The position numbers and the translations under genes are program-made. Below the pieces are notes generated by a model. It ran no database searches. It saw nothing but the letters and a program-made list of their open reading frames with translations, and had not been told where the DNA came from. 64,000 bases of DNA, from contig NZ_SKCI01000001.1 in the NCBI RefSeq assembly GCF_005434965.1, positions 62,001 through 126,000 on the forward strand, read 5' to 3'. Numbering within the stretch: position 1 is the stretch's first letter; every line of letters starts with the position of its first letter. Shown in pieces: positions 33,656 through 42,563 of the stretch. This DNA is from Marimonas lutisalis (GTDB taxonomy: Bacteria; Pseudomonadota; Alphaproteobacteria; Rhodobacterales; Rhodobacteraceae).

Positions 33656-33730
33656 TGGTGCCCGGGGGCGGAATCGAACCACCGACACGAGGATTTTCAA
33701 TCCACTGCTCTACCCCTGAGCTACCCGGGC
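33656..33730 (-). tRNA. tRNA-Phe (anticodon GAA), CCA encoded
   Basis: Cloverleaf on the minus strand: acceptor GCCCGGG/CCCGGGC, D-arm GCTC-AGGGGTA-GAGC, anticodon loop TTGAAAA with GAA at 34-36, T-arm GGTGG-TTCGATT-CCGCC, discriminator A and encoded CCA. The anticodon stem GTGGA/TCCTC has a U28-U42 mismatch, which is unusual. It flanks the worn integrase and marks the right edge of the island. Confidence 0.95.
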
Positions 33731-33808
33731 ACGGGAAAGCGAAAGCCGCTTTGGGTTGCAGCGTTCTAGACGCGGGCGGCGTTGGTGACAAGAGGGTTTT
33801 GCAAATTT

Positions 33809-34003
33809 TCAGTGGGGTTTGAGCGGACCCTCTGAAAGTGCTTTTTCCAGCTCTTCGACAGCCTCTTCGATATCGTCGGGATTCTCGGACGGGATGGCGT
33901 ATCGGCCACCCAGCCAGCGCGCGAGGTCAAGGTCGGCACAGCGCTTCGAGCAGAAGGGGCGGTATTCGGGATCGGTGTCCGAGGAGCAGATCGGGCAGGT
34001 CAT
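33809..34003 (-). CDS. yacG: DNA gyrase inhibitor YacG
   Basis: Small zinc-finger protein of 64 residues with four cysteines: CPIC at 3-6 and FCSKRCADLDLARWLGGRYAIP further on. In E. coli YacG binds GyrB and blocks DNA binding. Length and motif are typical. Its start overlaps the end of the RNase E/G gene (ATG 34001-34003 against the stop at 34000), in the standard alphaproteobacterial infA-maf-RNase-yacG order. Confidence 0.93.
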   Translation of the reverse strand: MTCPICSSDTDPEYRPFCSKRCADLDLARWLGGRYAIPSENPDDIEEAVEELEKALSEGPLKPH

Positions 34004-35022
34004 GGCAGAAGGTCGATGGTTGGAATGCGGGCGCGTTTGCGTTGAAGTTCATAGTGGCCGAGCGGCGTCCAACCTGCAAGCACGGTGTCGATGCCATCGG
34101 CCCGCAGCACACCGCGCAGTGCATTTTCGAAGGTGCGGCGCTCTTTCTTCGGCATCGGCGCCACGTCGAGAGTGATCTGGCCGCCCAGCCCGCGCAGGCG
34201 CAGTTGGCGGGGCAGTTCGCGCGCGGTGGCGAGGTTGGCCTTGAGGCCGGCGGCGAGCGAGGTATCGGCCCCAGTGTTCACATCAACGGCGACAAGCGCG
34301 CGGGTGGGCTCGATGAAAAGCGTGCCGCCGCCGGGCAGGGGCGCCTCGGCGGATTTGAGCGCCTCCAGCGCGTCGAGCACGCCGTGGCTGGCAAAGCAGC
34401 CCGCATCGGTGACCACTTCGGCAGGGTCGGTCCAGTCGCGCCAGGCCAGCGCGTGGGGGCCGTCGCCTTCGGCCAGGGTCTCGGCGCCGGTGCCGCTGTC
34501 GGCCATGACCTGGGTGGCAAAGCCCGCCATGGCGTGGATGTCCTCGGCGATCTCGTCGTCGGGGGCCTCGAGACAGGAGGAGCGCAGGATGAGGCCCATG
34601 TCACTGTCGCCCATCGTGTCGCGGGCGATAACCAGCAGCGCGTCGCGGCGGTCGTCATTGCGGATCCGGCGCGAGATGTTGAGACCGGGCGCGTCGGGCG
34701 TGACGATGGCGTAGCGGCTTTTGAACAGAATCCGATCGGTCACCGGAATCGCCTTGCCCGGTTCCGCATAGCCGGTGACCTGCACCAGTTTTTCCGCGCC
34801 GGGAGAGATTCCGCGAACCTGCCGCAGGAAGGCGTCCCCATCGGGCGTGGAGAAGAACATACCGCCCTGACCCTTAACAGGCCTTAACGCCACCGCGCGG
34901 TAGATCGTGCCCGGGCGCGGCACGTCGGCGTCGATCAGCAGGTCATCGAGTTTGCCATCCACCATGAGCGCCGCGGCCTCGCGGTTGCCAAGGTGATCGA
35001 GGAGAATCTGGCGGCCTTTCAT
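34000..35022 (-). CDS. Ribonuclease E/G family protein
   Basis: Endoribonuclease family member of 340 residues, much shorter than full RNase E and lacking the C-terminal scaffold and an obvious zinc-link. The catalytic metal segment is [12 protein letters not shown] (about residue 255) and the fold ends in the [20 protein letters not shown] helix, where the second catalytic Asp sits. The ATG at 35020-35022 starts the S1-like N-terminal region ([12 protein letters not shown]); the upstream in-frame stretch lies in maf. Expected to process RNA or tRNA/rRNA precursors. It overlaps maf by 4 bases. Confidence 0.88.
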   Translation of the reverse strand: MKGRQILLDHLGNREAAALMVDGKLDDLLIDADVPRPGTIYRAVALRPVKGQGGMFFSTPDGDAFLRQVRGISPGAEKLVQVTGYAEPGKAIPVTDRILFKSRYAIVTPDAPGLNISRRIRNDDRRDALLVIARDTMGDSDMGLILRSSCLEAPDDEIAEDIHAMAGFATQVMADSGTGAETLAEGDGPHALAWRDWTDPAEVVTDAGCFASHGVLDALEALKSAEAPLPGGGTLFIEPTRALVAVDVNTGADTSLAAGLKANLATARELPRQLRLRGLGGQITLDVAPMPKKERRTFENALRGVLRADGIDTVLAGWTPLGHYELQRKRARIPTIDLLP

Positions 35023-35603
35023 GTGGATCTCCAGACAGGATAGCCCGCGGCCTGCAAAAGCTGCGCGGTTTCCGCCAGCGGCAGGCCGACGACGGCGGTG
35101 AACGAGCCCTGGATCCACGGGATCAGTGCGCCGGCCGGGCCCTGGATGCCATAGCCGCCGGCCTTGCCTTCCCAGTCGCCGGTGGCGAGATAGCCGTTCA
35201 GTTCGTCATCCGAGAGACGCTTCATCTTCACGGTGGTGACGACATCGCGTTCCCAGAGCCTGTCGCCGCGTTTGACTGCGACGGCGGTGATGACATTGTG
35301 ACGGCGCCCCGACATGGCGACCAGAAATTCGGCCGCTTCGCCCGCGTTGACGGGTTTGCCCAGTATCCGGCGCCCGAGCGCCACGGTGGTATCGGCACAG
35401 AGCACGACATCGTCGGCGCCGGCCTGAACGGCGGCGACCTTTTCACGGGCCATGCGCGCGCAATAGGGGCGGGGAAGCTCGGACTTGAGGGGGGTTTCGT
35501 CGATCTCGGGGGGGCGGATATCGTCCGCCACGACCCCGATGGTTGCCAGCAGCTCTCGCCTGCGGGGGCTGCCCGATCCCAGGATAAGCTGCACTTTGTT
35601 CAT
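35019..35603 (-). CDS. maf: Maf-type nucleotide pyrophosphatase
   Basis: Maf/YceF-like house-cleaning enzyme of 194 residues that hydrolyses non-canonical nucleoside triphosphates. The hallmark [14 protein letters not shown] lies at residues 10-23, with the catalytic Asp in [11 protein letters not shown] and the signature GYGIQGPAG near the end. Sits between infA and the RNase gene, overlapping the latter. Confidence 0.93.
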   Translation of the reverse strand: MNKVQLILGSGSPRRRELLATIGVVADDIRPPEIDETPLKSELPRPYCARMAREKVAAVQAGADDVVLCADTTVALGRRILGKPVNAGEAAEFLVAMSGRRHNVITAVAVKRGDRLWERDVVTTVKMKRLSDDELNGYLATGDWEGKAGGYGIQGPAGALIPWIQGSFTAVVGLPLAETAQLLQAAGYPVWRST

Positions 35604-35620
35604 TTGATTCCGTATCTTAT

Positions 35621-35645
35621 CCGAAAACCGGTTTCCACTTTTCGG
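35621..35645. repeat. Extragenic palindrome with AAACCGGTTT core
   Basis: CCGAAAA (35621-35627) and TTTTCGG (35639-35645) are inverted repeats, and the perfect 10-bp palindrome AAACCGGTTT (35625-35634) is nested inside. Located in the 59-base infA-maf gap. The same core lies at 20297-20306. Confidence 0.5.
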
Positions 35646-35662
35646 GATGCGGACATCGCCGC

Positions 35663-35881
35663 TTACTTGAAGCGATAGTTGATCCGACCCTTGGTCAGAT
35701 CGTAAGGCGTCATTTCCACCTGGACCTTGTCGCCAGCCAGAACGCGGATGCGGTTCTTGCGCATCTTGCCTGCCGTGTGCGCGATGATCGTATGGCCGTT
35801 TTCCAGCTCGACCAGAAATGTCGCGTTCGGCAGGAGTTCCTTCACGACACCGGGAAATTCGAGCAGTTCTTCCTTGGCCAT
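35663..35881 (-). CDS. infA: Translation initiation factor IF-1
   Basis: Single S1-domain protein of 72 residues, the usual IF-1 length. [20 protein letters not shown], then [20 protein letters not shown] and [13 protein letters not shown] at the end are near-invariant. The ATG at 35879-35881 is used; seven extra residues upstream are not part of the family. First gene of the infA-maf-RNase-yacG block. Confidence 0.97.
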   Translation of the reverse strand: MAKEELLEFPGVVKELLPNATFLVELENGHTIIAHTAGKMRKNRIRVLAGDKVQVEMTPYDLTKGRINYRFK

Positions 35882-35963
35882 GTTCTCTCCTTCACTACAC
35901 ATCCCGCCTGACTGCGGGCGTCGCTTAAATGGGCCTGTTTGCGCCTTTTTTCAAGGAGATTCG

Positions 35964-36845
35964 TCAGGCCAGACGGGTTTTTGCCACCTGGCCAATACGC
36001 GGCACCTGTTCCTGCCAGTGGGCGAGGTTCAGGACATGGCCGTCGGCGCGGACCGCGCGAATGGCGTCGAGATTGATCTCGGCAATCGTCCAGCCGGGCT
36101 GGTCGAGCGTGCCGCAGGCGATCACGCCGGTAGGCGGAAAGCCCTTGTCTGGTGGGCCGAAAATACCGCCGGTGCCGGTGTTTTCCTCGACCGCGTAAAG
36201 CCGAGGTTCGGTGCCGATGAGCGACGACATGACGGTGACGCATTGCAGTTCGAGCGCGCGGGCCATCGACCCGATGCGCACGCGCCAGTAGCCTTCGAGC
36301 GCTTCGGTACAGGAGGGCACCAAGATGAGCTCGGCGCCGGCATCAGCGAGGGCCTTGGCCAGCAGGGGAAATTCGCTGTCATAGCAGATCAGCACGCCGA
36401 TCCGGCCGAGCGCGGTGTCGAAAAGCTGCAAGGGGCCGCCGCCCTCGATGCCCCAGTCGTCGCGCTCGAAGCGGGTCATGATCTGCTTGTCCTGCCAGCC
36501 GACCGCGCTCGAGGGGGTGAAAAGCCCCGCGCGATTGACGGTCCTGTCGCCGTCGCGCAGCGGCGCCGAGGGCGACAGGATATGCACACCGCGCTCCGAG
36601 GAAAGTCTTGAAAACAAGGCGTTAGCCTGCTCGAGCCATTCCCCTACGGCGGCGATCGAGCCCTGGACGGAGCCCGCAGCCTCGGCGCCCGAGAGCGAGG
36701 CCAGTTCCATCGCGCCGTACTCGGGGAAGACCAGAAGATCGGCGCCCTGACCCACGGCCTCGGCGACCCATTGGGTGATTTTGGCCTCGTAGTCGGACCA
36801 GCCGGAAAGCCAGGAAAGCGGGTAAGCGGCGGTGGCGATCTTCAT
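35964..36845 (-). CDS. Nitrilase-superfamily carbon-nitrogen hydrolase
   Basis: Amidase-type enzyme of 293 residues. The Glu-Lys-Cys triad regions are visible: Glu in LLVFPEYGAMEL (about 50), a Lys in the middle, and the nucleophile in GVLICYDSEFPLLAKAL (about 168-172). The family hydrolyses amides or nitriles. The ATG at 36843-36845 (MKIATAAYPLSWL) starts at the family N-terminus; the longer open frame upstream is ignored. Not clearly linked to neighbours. Confidence 0.87.
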   Translation of the reverse strand: MKIATAAYPLSWLSGWSDYEAKITQWVAEAVGQGADLLVFPEYGAMELASLSGAEAAGSVQGSIAAVGEWLEQANALFSRLSSERGVHILSPSAPLRDGDRTVNRAGLFTPSSAVGWQDKQIMTRFERDDWGIEGGGPLQLFDTALGRIGVLICYDSEFPLLAKALADAGAELILVPSCTEALEGYWRVRIGSMARALELQCVTVMSSLIGTEPRLYAVEENTGTGGIFGPPDKGFPPTGVIACGTLDQPGWTIAEINLDAIRAVRADGHVLNLAHWQEQVPRIGQVAKTRLA

Positions 36846-37099
36846 GGTTTGGTAACCCCGGGTTAATGGCGGCGTGCGCCCGAAAACAGGGGGGTGATTT
36901 GCGTGCACCGCCCGGCTGACATCCGGCTGCCGGGCAAATCGCCCGGCTGGCCGTCGCTTCCGGCCTTAACGCAGCGTACGCCGGGCCTGCAAGGGGCGAT
37001 TGACGTGGCGCCACCCGCTCTTGCGCGACGGCGCAAAGACACCCACAATACCTGCGGATGAGTGCCCGCATGAACGGGTGCCGGGGAGGAGACTATTCA

Positions 37100-38980
37100 A
37101 TGACGTTTGCCACGCTTCAGGACAGCATCGATATCACCAATGAAATGGCCTGGGAGGATCGCGACCTTCCCAAGACGGTCTACCAGATGCTGAAAACGAC
37201 CACCGACAAGTTCGGCCAGCGGCCGGCGGTGAGCTATCAGCTTTTGTCGGGGCCCACCGACAAGGCCGAGACGATGACCTGGCAGGAGTTCCACGACAGG
37301 GTCTGCCAGGCGGCGAACCTGTTCCGCTCGCTCCGGGTGGGCAAGGATGACGTCGTCGGCATCGTCATGCCCAACGCCAACGAGACCGCGATCGCGCTGA
37401 TCGGTGCGATGGTGGCGGGGGTCGCCAACCCGATCAACCCGCTGCTGGAACCCGAGCAGATCGGCGCGATCCTGCGCGAGACGGGCGCCAAGGTGGTGGT
37501 CACGCTGAAGGCATTTCCGAAGAGCGACATCGCCCAGAAGATGGCCGAGGCAGTGCGCCACGCGCCCGATGTGCACACGGTGCTCGAGGTTGACCTGAAC
37601 CGCTACCTGACTCCGCCGAAAAGCTGGATCGTGCCGCTGGTGCGGCCGAAGAACCCCAACGATCACCACGCCGACCTGAAGAACTTCAACAAGGAGATGG
37701 CGAAGCAGCCCAAGACGCTGACCTTCGAGGATATTCCCGAGGATCGCGTGGCTGCCTATTTTCACACGGGCGGCACCACGGGCATGCCCAAGGTGGCACA
37801 GCACAAGTTCTCCGGCATCATCTACCAGGGCTGGATCGGGCATGAGCTGCTTTATACCGAGCACGACAGCGTGATGTGCCCGCTGCCGCTGTTTCACGTC
37901 TTTGCCTGTCACGTGATCCTGATCGCGATGATCAAGTCGGGCGCGCATGTGGTGTTCCCGACGCCGGCCGGCTATCGCGGCGATGGCGTGTTCGACAATT
38001 TCTGGAAGCTGTGCGAACGCTGGAAGACGACCTTCATCATCACCGTGCCCACCGCCGTGTCGGCGCTGATGCAGCGCAAGGTCGATGCCGACCTGAGCAC
38101 GGTGAAGAACGCGTTTTCCGGGTCGGCGCCGATGCCGCTGGAACTGTTCAACCGGTTCACCAAGGCCACCGGTATCAACATCATCGAAGGCTATGGCCTG
38201 ACCGAGGCCACGGTCCTGGTCAGCTGCAACCCGATCGACGGGGAAAAGAAGGTGGGCAGCGTCGGCATTCCCTTCCCCTATACCGATATCCGCATCTTCA
38301 AGGAGGCAGGCAACGGCCCCGAGGAATGCGCCACCGACGAGGTGGGCGAGATCTGCGTCTCGAACCCCGGTGTCTGGCCCGGCAACACCTACACCGAGAC
38401 GGCAAAGAACGCCGATCTCTATTACCACGAGAAATACCTGCGCACCGGTGACCTGGGCCGGATCGACGCCGATGGCTACCTGTGGATCACGGGCCGGGCG
38501 AAGGACCTGATCCTTCGCGGCGGTCACAACATCGACCCGGCCGATATCGAGGACGCGCTGCTGGCGCACAAGGACGTGGCCTTTGCCGGGGCAATCGGCC
38601 AGCCGGACGCCCATGCCGGCGAGTTGCCCTGCGCCTATGTCGAGCTGGTCGAGGGCGGCACGGTGACCGCGGAAGAACTGATGGAACATTCCAAGGTGCA
38701 TATCCACGAGCGTGCGGCCTACCCCAAACATGTCGAGATCCTGGGCGAACTGCCCAAGACGGCAGTGGGCAAGGTGTTCAAGCCCGACCTGCGCAAGATG
38801 GCGATCACCCGGGTCTACAACGCCGCGCTGGAAGAGGCGGGCGTTGCCGCGCGGGTGGTGTCGGTCATCGACGACAAGAAACGCGGGCTGGTCGCGCAGC
38901 TTGACGCCAGCGGCGCGAGCGACGATGACGTGAGCAACGTGCTGGGCGCGTTCACCCGTCCGTGGGAATGGGCCAGCTGA
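37100..38980 (+). CDS. Acyl-CoA synthetase (AMP-binding enzyme)
   Basis: ANL-superfamily ligase of 626 residues that would activate a carboxylic acid with ATP and CoA. Motifs: FHTGGTTGMPKVAQHK (P-loop, about 220), EGYGLTEATVLVSCNP (about 370), LRTGDLGRIDADGYLWITGR (about 450) and the C-terminal lysine region PKTAVGKVFKPDLRK. GGGGAGGAG precedes the ATG at 37100. The CoxG-like gene follows after 21 bases. The acid substrate is unassigned. Confidence 0.92.
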   Translation: MTFATLQDSIDITNEMAWEDRDLPKTVYQMLKTTTDKFGQRPAVSYQLLSGPTDKAETMTWQEFHDRVCQAANLFRSLRVGKDDVVGIVMPNANETAIALIGAMVAGVANPINPLLEPEQIGAILRETGAKVVVTLKAFPKSDIAQKMAEAVRHAPDVHTVLEVDLNRYLTPPKSWIVPLVRPKNPNDHHADLKNFNKEMAKQPKTLTFEDIPEDRVAAYFHTGGTTGMPKVAQHKFSGIIYQGWIGHELLYTEHDSVMCPLPLFHVFACHVILIAMIKSGAHVVFPTPAGYRGDGVFDNFWKLCERWKTTFIITVPTAVSALMQRKVDADLSTVKNAFSGSAPMPLELFNRFTKATGINIIEGYGLTEATVLVSCNPIDGEKKVGSVGIPFPYTDIRIFKEAGNGPEECATDEVGEICVSNPGVWPGNTYTETAKNADLYYHEKYLRTGDLGRIDADGYLWITGRAKDLILRGGHNIDPADIEDALLAHKDVAFAGAIGQPDAHAGELPCAYVELVEGGTVTAEELMEHSKVHIHERAAYPKHVEILGELPKTAVGKVFKPDLRKMAITRVYNAALEEAGVAARVVSVIDDKKRGLVAQLDASGASDDDVSNVLGAFTRPWEWAS

Positions 38981-39001
38981 GCCGAAAAGAGGAGACCGGC
39001 C

Positions 39002-39532
39002 ATGGAAATGAGTGACAGCCGCGTGATCGCTGCGCCGCGCGACGAGGTCTGGGACGCGCTCTTGTCGGCCGACGTGCTGAAGGAATGCGTGCCCGGCTGC
39101 CAGGAAATGTCGGGCAGCCCCGAAGATGGGTTCGAGGCGACGGTGGTGCAGAAGGTCGGCCCGGTGAAGGCCACCTTCAAGGGCTCGGTGACGCTTTCGG
39201 ATATGGTCGAGGGCGAGAGCCTGACGCTGTCGGGCGAGGGCAAGGGCGGCGCGGCCGGCTTTGCCAAGGGCGGCGCCAAGGTGCGGCTGGAAGATGGCGA
39301 GGAGGCCGGCACCACGGTGCTGCACTACGATGTCGAGGCCAAGGTGGGCGGCAAGCTGGCGCAGCTGGGCAGCCGGATCATCGACGGCTTTGCCAAGAAG
39401 ATGACCGACCAGTTCTTCCAGCGCTTCGCCGACGCGGTCGAAGGCCCCGATGACGAGGCCGAGGCGGACGCGGCCCAGGCCGAGCACGAAGGCAAGAAAA
39501 AGGGCTGGTTCCACCGGCTGCGCAAGGGTTGA
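39002..39532 (+). CDS. CoxG-like SRPBCC-domain protein
   Basis: Protein of 176 residues. The N-terminal 145 residues match the CO-dehydrogenase subunit G (SRPBCC) fold: APRDEVWDALLSADVLKECVPGCQEM, KVGPVKATFKG and LSGEGKGGAAGFAKG. An acidic and lysine-rich tail (EAEADAAQAEHEGKKKGWFHRL) ends the protein. CoxG proteins help recruit or mature molybdenum hydroxylases at the membrane, but no coxLMS genes lie nearby. Co-transcribed with the acyl-CoA synthetase, so it may instead bind an acyl or lipid compound. Confidence 0.83.
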   Translation: MEMSDSRVIAAPRDEVWDALLSADVLKECVPGCQEMSGSPEDGFEATVVQKVGPVKATFKGSVTLSDMVEGESLTLSGEGKGGAAGFAKGGAKVRLEDGEEAGTTVLHYDVEAKVGGKLAQLGSRIIDGFAKKMTDQFFQRFADAVEGPDDEAEADAAQAEHEGKKKGWFHRLRKG

Positions 39533-39568
39533 TCCGGTCGGCGCGGCCGAAGCCACGGACGCTCCGCG

Positions 39569-39692
39569 GGGAGTATTTGGGGCAAGATGAAGGGCCGGGC
39601 TTTCATTCGGCTTCATCTTGCGGAAAATACTCCCGGGGGGAGGGTGACAAAATCCTGAAGGGATTTTGCACCTGGGGGGCAGCGCCCCCCTG
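39569..39692. repeat. Intergenic palindrome pair, locus 2
   Basis: Module B variant: arms 39569-39592 (GGGAGTATTT, GGGG, CAAGATGAAG) and 39611-39634 pair over 20 of 24 bases; the inner part reads CAAGATGAAG rather than the CCAAGAAAGA of other loci. Then module D: CAAAATCC and GGATTTTG around a short loop (about 39648-39669), followed by GGGGGGC-AGC-GCCCCCC (about 39674-39690). These hairpins separate the CoxG-like gene from the sulfatase gene. Confidence 0.8.
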
Positions 39693-39714
39693 ATCGAGGG
39701 TTCGAGGAGGCGAC

Positions 39715-41385
39715 ATGGCGCGTGCGAAGAATATCCTGTTCATCATGTTCGACCAGCTGCGCTGGGATTACCTGAGCTGTTACGGCCATCCGCATCTGCA
39801 CACCCCCAACATCGACGCGCTGGCGGAAAAGGGCCTGCGGTTTACCCGCGCCTATATCCAGTCGCCGATCTGCGGCAGTTCGCGGATGAGCACCTATACC
39901 GGGCGGTATGCGTCCTCGCACGGGGCCACCAACAACGGCATCCCGCTCAAGGTGGGTGAGGAGACGATGGGGGACCACCTGCGCCGCGCCGGCATGGGCT
40001 GCTACCTGGTGGGCAAGACGCATATGCGCGCTGATGTCGAGGGCATGAAGCGGCTGGGCCTTGCGCCCGACACGATCATCGGGGCGCGCGTCAGCGAATG
40101 CGGGTTCGACGTGTTCGAGCGCGATGACGGGATGCTGCCCGAGGGGCCGGATGGATCCTATGACCCGGATGGCGCGAAGGAATACAACAAGTGGCTGAAG
40201 GCCAAGGGATACGAGAGCGACAACCCCTGGCACGACTTTGCCAACTCGGCGCTGGACGAGGACGGCAACGTGCTGTCGGGCTGGTTCCTGAAACATTCGC
40301 CGATGGCCGCCAATATTGACGAGGAAGACAGCGAGACGCCCTACCTGACCGGGCGGGGCATCGACTTCATGCAAGAGGCCGAGGGGCCGTGGTGCTGCCA
40401 CCTGAGCTATATCAAGCCGCACTGGCCCTATATCGTGCCCGAGCCCTATGCCAGCATGTATGGCCCCGAGCATGTGCTGCCGGTCAATCGTTCGGACGCA
40501 GAGCGCCAGAACGCGCATCCGGTGATGAAGGGCTTCATGGATACCAAGGTAGGCCAGGCGTTTTCCCGCGACGAGGTGCGCGACGCGGTGATCCCGGCCT
40601 ACATGGGGTTGATCAAGCAGGCCGATGACCAGATGGGGCGGCTCTTTCGGTGGATGGAGGAGACCGGCCGGATGGCGGACACGATGATCGTGCTGACATC
40701 CGATCACGGCGATTTCCTGGGCGACCACTGGATGGGGGAAAAGACCTTCTTCCAGGATGCGAGCACCAGGGTGCCGCTGATCATCTATGATCCGAGCGAC
40801 GAGGCGGACGTGACGCGCGGCACGGTCTGCGATGCGCTGGTCGAGGCGATCGACCTGGCGCCGACCTTCGTCGACGTGGCGGGAGCCGAGGTGCCCGATC
40901 ACGTGCTTGAGGGCGAGAGCCTGTTGCCCATCCTTCACGGACAGGCGCGCGAGACCGCGCGGCAATACGTGGTCTGCGAATACGACTATTCCGGCGCGCC
41001 GGTGGCGGCGCTGATGAACGCCGATATCGACGATGCGCAGCTTTTCATGGTCGCCGACAAGTGCTGGAAACTGGTCCATGCCGAGGGCGGGCACCGGCCG
41101 ATCCTGTTCGACCTGGCGAACGACCCCGACGAGTTGGTCGACCTGGGCGACAGCGCCGAGCATGAAGACGTGATCGACGCGATGTATGCGCGGCTCTTCG
41201 AATGGGCGCGGCGCCCGGCGCAGCGCACGACCGTGTCGCGCGAGACGCTGATGGCGATGCGCACGAAAGGCCGGGGCAGAGGCATCGTGATCGGTGTTTA
41301 CGACGAGGACGAGACGCCCAGGGAACTGACGGTGAAATACCGCGGCCGGAAGGTGAAGCCGTGGCGGGAGATCAAGGGGGCCTGA
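39715..41385 (+). CDS. Sulfatase-superfamily hydrolase (arylsulfatase / phosphonate monoester hydrolase-like)
   Basis: Alkaline-phosphatase-superfamily enzyme of 556 residues. Metal ligands: IMFDQLRWDYL at the N-terminus and LTSDHGDFLGDHWMGEKTF in the C-terminal half; the formylglycine Cys is in QSPICGSSRMSTYTGRYASS. The motif CxSxR differs from the usual CxPxR/CxAxR, so maturation might be altered. Length and wording resemble phosphonate monoester hydrolases and choline/aryl sulfatases. No signal peptide, so cytosolic. The GAGGAGG before the ATG is strong. Overlaps the next gene by one base (TGATG at 41383-41387). Confidence 0.85.
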   Translation: MARAKNILFIMFDQLRWDYLSCYGHPHLHTPNIDALAEKGLRFTRAYIQSPICGSSRMSTYTGRYASSHGATNNGIPLKVGEETMGDHLRRAGMGCYLVGKTHMRADVEGMKRLGLAPDTIIGARVSECGFDVFERDDGMLPEGPDGSYDPDGAKEYNKWLKAKGYESDNPWHDFANSALDEDGNVLSGWFLKHSPMAANIDEEDSETPYLTGRGIDFMQEAEGPWCCHLSYIKPHWPYIVPEPYASMYGPEHVLPVNRSDAERQNAHPVMKGFMDTKVGQAFSRDEVRDAVIPAYMGLIKQADDQMGRLFRWMEETGRMADTMIVLTSDHGDFLGDHWMGEKTFFQDASTRVPLIIYDPSDEADVTRGTVCDALVEAIDLAPTFVDVAGAEVPDHVLEGESLLPILHGQARETARQYVVCEYDYSGAPVAALMNADIDDAQLFMVADKCWKLVHAEGGHRPILFDLANDPDELVDLGDSAEHEDVIDAMYARLFEWARRPAQRTTVSRETLMAMRTKGRGRGIVIGVYDEDETPRELTVKYRGRKVKPWREIKGA

Positions 41386-42536
41386 TGAGGTTCGAGGGCA
41401 TGGAGGTCGGCTTTGACATTCCGGCGCTGCCGGGGATGGATGCGGCCGACGTGGTGACGCCCTGCCTGATCGTCGATCTGGATGCGCTGGAGCGCAACAT
41501 CCGAAAACTGGGCGATTATGTGCGTGAGAACGGCATGCGCCTGCGGGTGCATGGCAAGATGCACAAATCGGTGGACGTGGCAAAGCTGCAGATCGAGATC
41601 GGCGGCGCGCGCGGCGTGTGCTGCCAGAAGGTGAGCGAGGCCGAGGCCTTTGCCCGTGGCGGCATCCCCGACATCCTGGTGTCGAACGAGGTGCGCAACC
41701 CGGTGATGATCGACCGGCTGGCGGCGCTGCCCAAGCTGGGGCCGAGCGTATCGGTCTGCGTCGATGAGCTGGCCAATGTGGTCGAGCTGTCGGCGGCGGC
41801 CGAGCGGCACGGCACCGAGCTGGGCGTGCTGGTCGAGGTGGATTGCGGCGGCGGGCGCTGCGGGGTGGAAACCCCCGGCGCGGCGGTGGAGATTGCCCGC
41901 GCGGTGGTGGATGCCGGGGGCCTGCGCTTCGAGGGGGTGCAGGCCTACCAGGGCGCGATGCAGCACCTGGAGACCTGGGAGGCCCGGCGCGAGAAGCTGG
42001 AAGCGGCGATTGCCATCACGCGCGGGGTGGTCGATGCGCTGACGGCGGCGGGGTTGCCGCCCGACGTGGTGACGGGGGGCGGTACCGGCAGCTATCCGTT
42101 CGAGACGCAGTCAGGGCTCTATACCGAGCTGCAATGCGGCTCTTACGCCTTCATGGATGCCGATTACGGGCGCATCCGTGGCGCCAATGGCGAGCGGATC
42201 GACGCGGGCGAGTGGGAGAACGCGCTTTTCGTGCTGAGCGCGGTGATGAGCCATGTAAAGCCGCACCAGGCGGTGGTTGATGCCGGGCTGAAGGTGATGA
42301 CGTTCGAGAGCGGGCTGCCGCTGGTCTTTGGCCGTGACGACGTGAGCTATCGCGGTGCCTCGGACGAGCATGGGGTCGTCGACGATCCGGGCGGGGTGCT
42401 GAAGGTGGGCGACCGGCTGCGGCTGGTGCCGGGGCATTGCGACCCGACCTGCAACCTGCATGACTGGTATGTCGGCCTGCGCGGCGGCAAGGTCGAATGC
42501 GTCTGGCCGGTGTCGGCGCGCGGCAAGGCGTGGTGA
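41385..42536 (+). CDS. D-threonine aldolase / D-serine dehydratase-type PLP enzyme
   Basis: Alanine-racemase-fold PLP enzyme of 383 residues. The N-terminal barrel has RVHGKMHKSVDVAKLQ, with the PLP lysine at its front end, and the C-terminal zinc site appears as VPGHCDPTCNLHDW with His and Cys. The family acts on D-threonine, D-serine or 3-hydroxy-D-aspartate. Start ATG at 41385 overlaps the sulfatase stop, so the two enzymes should work together; how a sulfatase-fold enzyme and a D-hydroxyamino acid lyase connect is unclear. An O-sulfo- or O-phospho-D-hydroxyamino acid is one possibility. Confidence 0.85.
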   Translation: MRFEGMEVGFDIPALPGMDAADVVTPCLIVDLDALERNIRKLGDYVRENGMRLRVHGKMHKSVDVAKLQIEIGGARGVCCQKVSEAEAFARGGIPDILVSNEVRNPVMIDRLAALPKLGPSVSVCVDELANVVELSAAAERHGTELGVLVEVDCGGGRCGVETPGAAVEIARAVVDAGGLRFEGVQAYQGAMQHLETWEARREKLEAAIAITRGVVDALTAAGLPPDVVTGGGTGSYPFETQSGLYTELQCGSYAFMDADYGRIRGANGERIDAGEWENALFVLSAVMSHVKPHQAVVDAGLKVMTFESGLPLVFGRDDVSYRGASDEHGVVDDPGGVLKVGDRLRLVPGHCDPTCNLHDWYVGLRGGKVECVWPVSARGKAW

Positions 42537-42563
42537 CGTGCGCCCGGCCCTGACGCGCGGCGA

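Noticed and set aside
37097-39616. 839-codon antisense frame across acyl-CoA synthetase and coxG
   Set aside because: It spans two real genes and their gap, which no gene would do, and has no motif.
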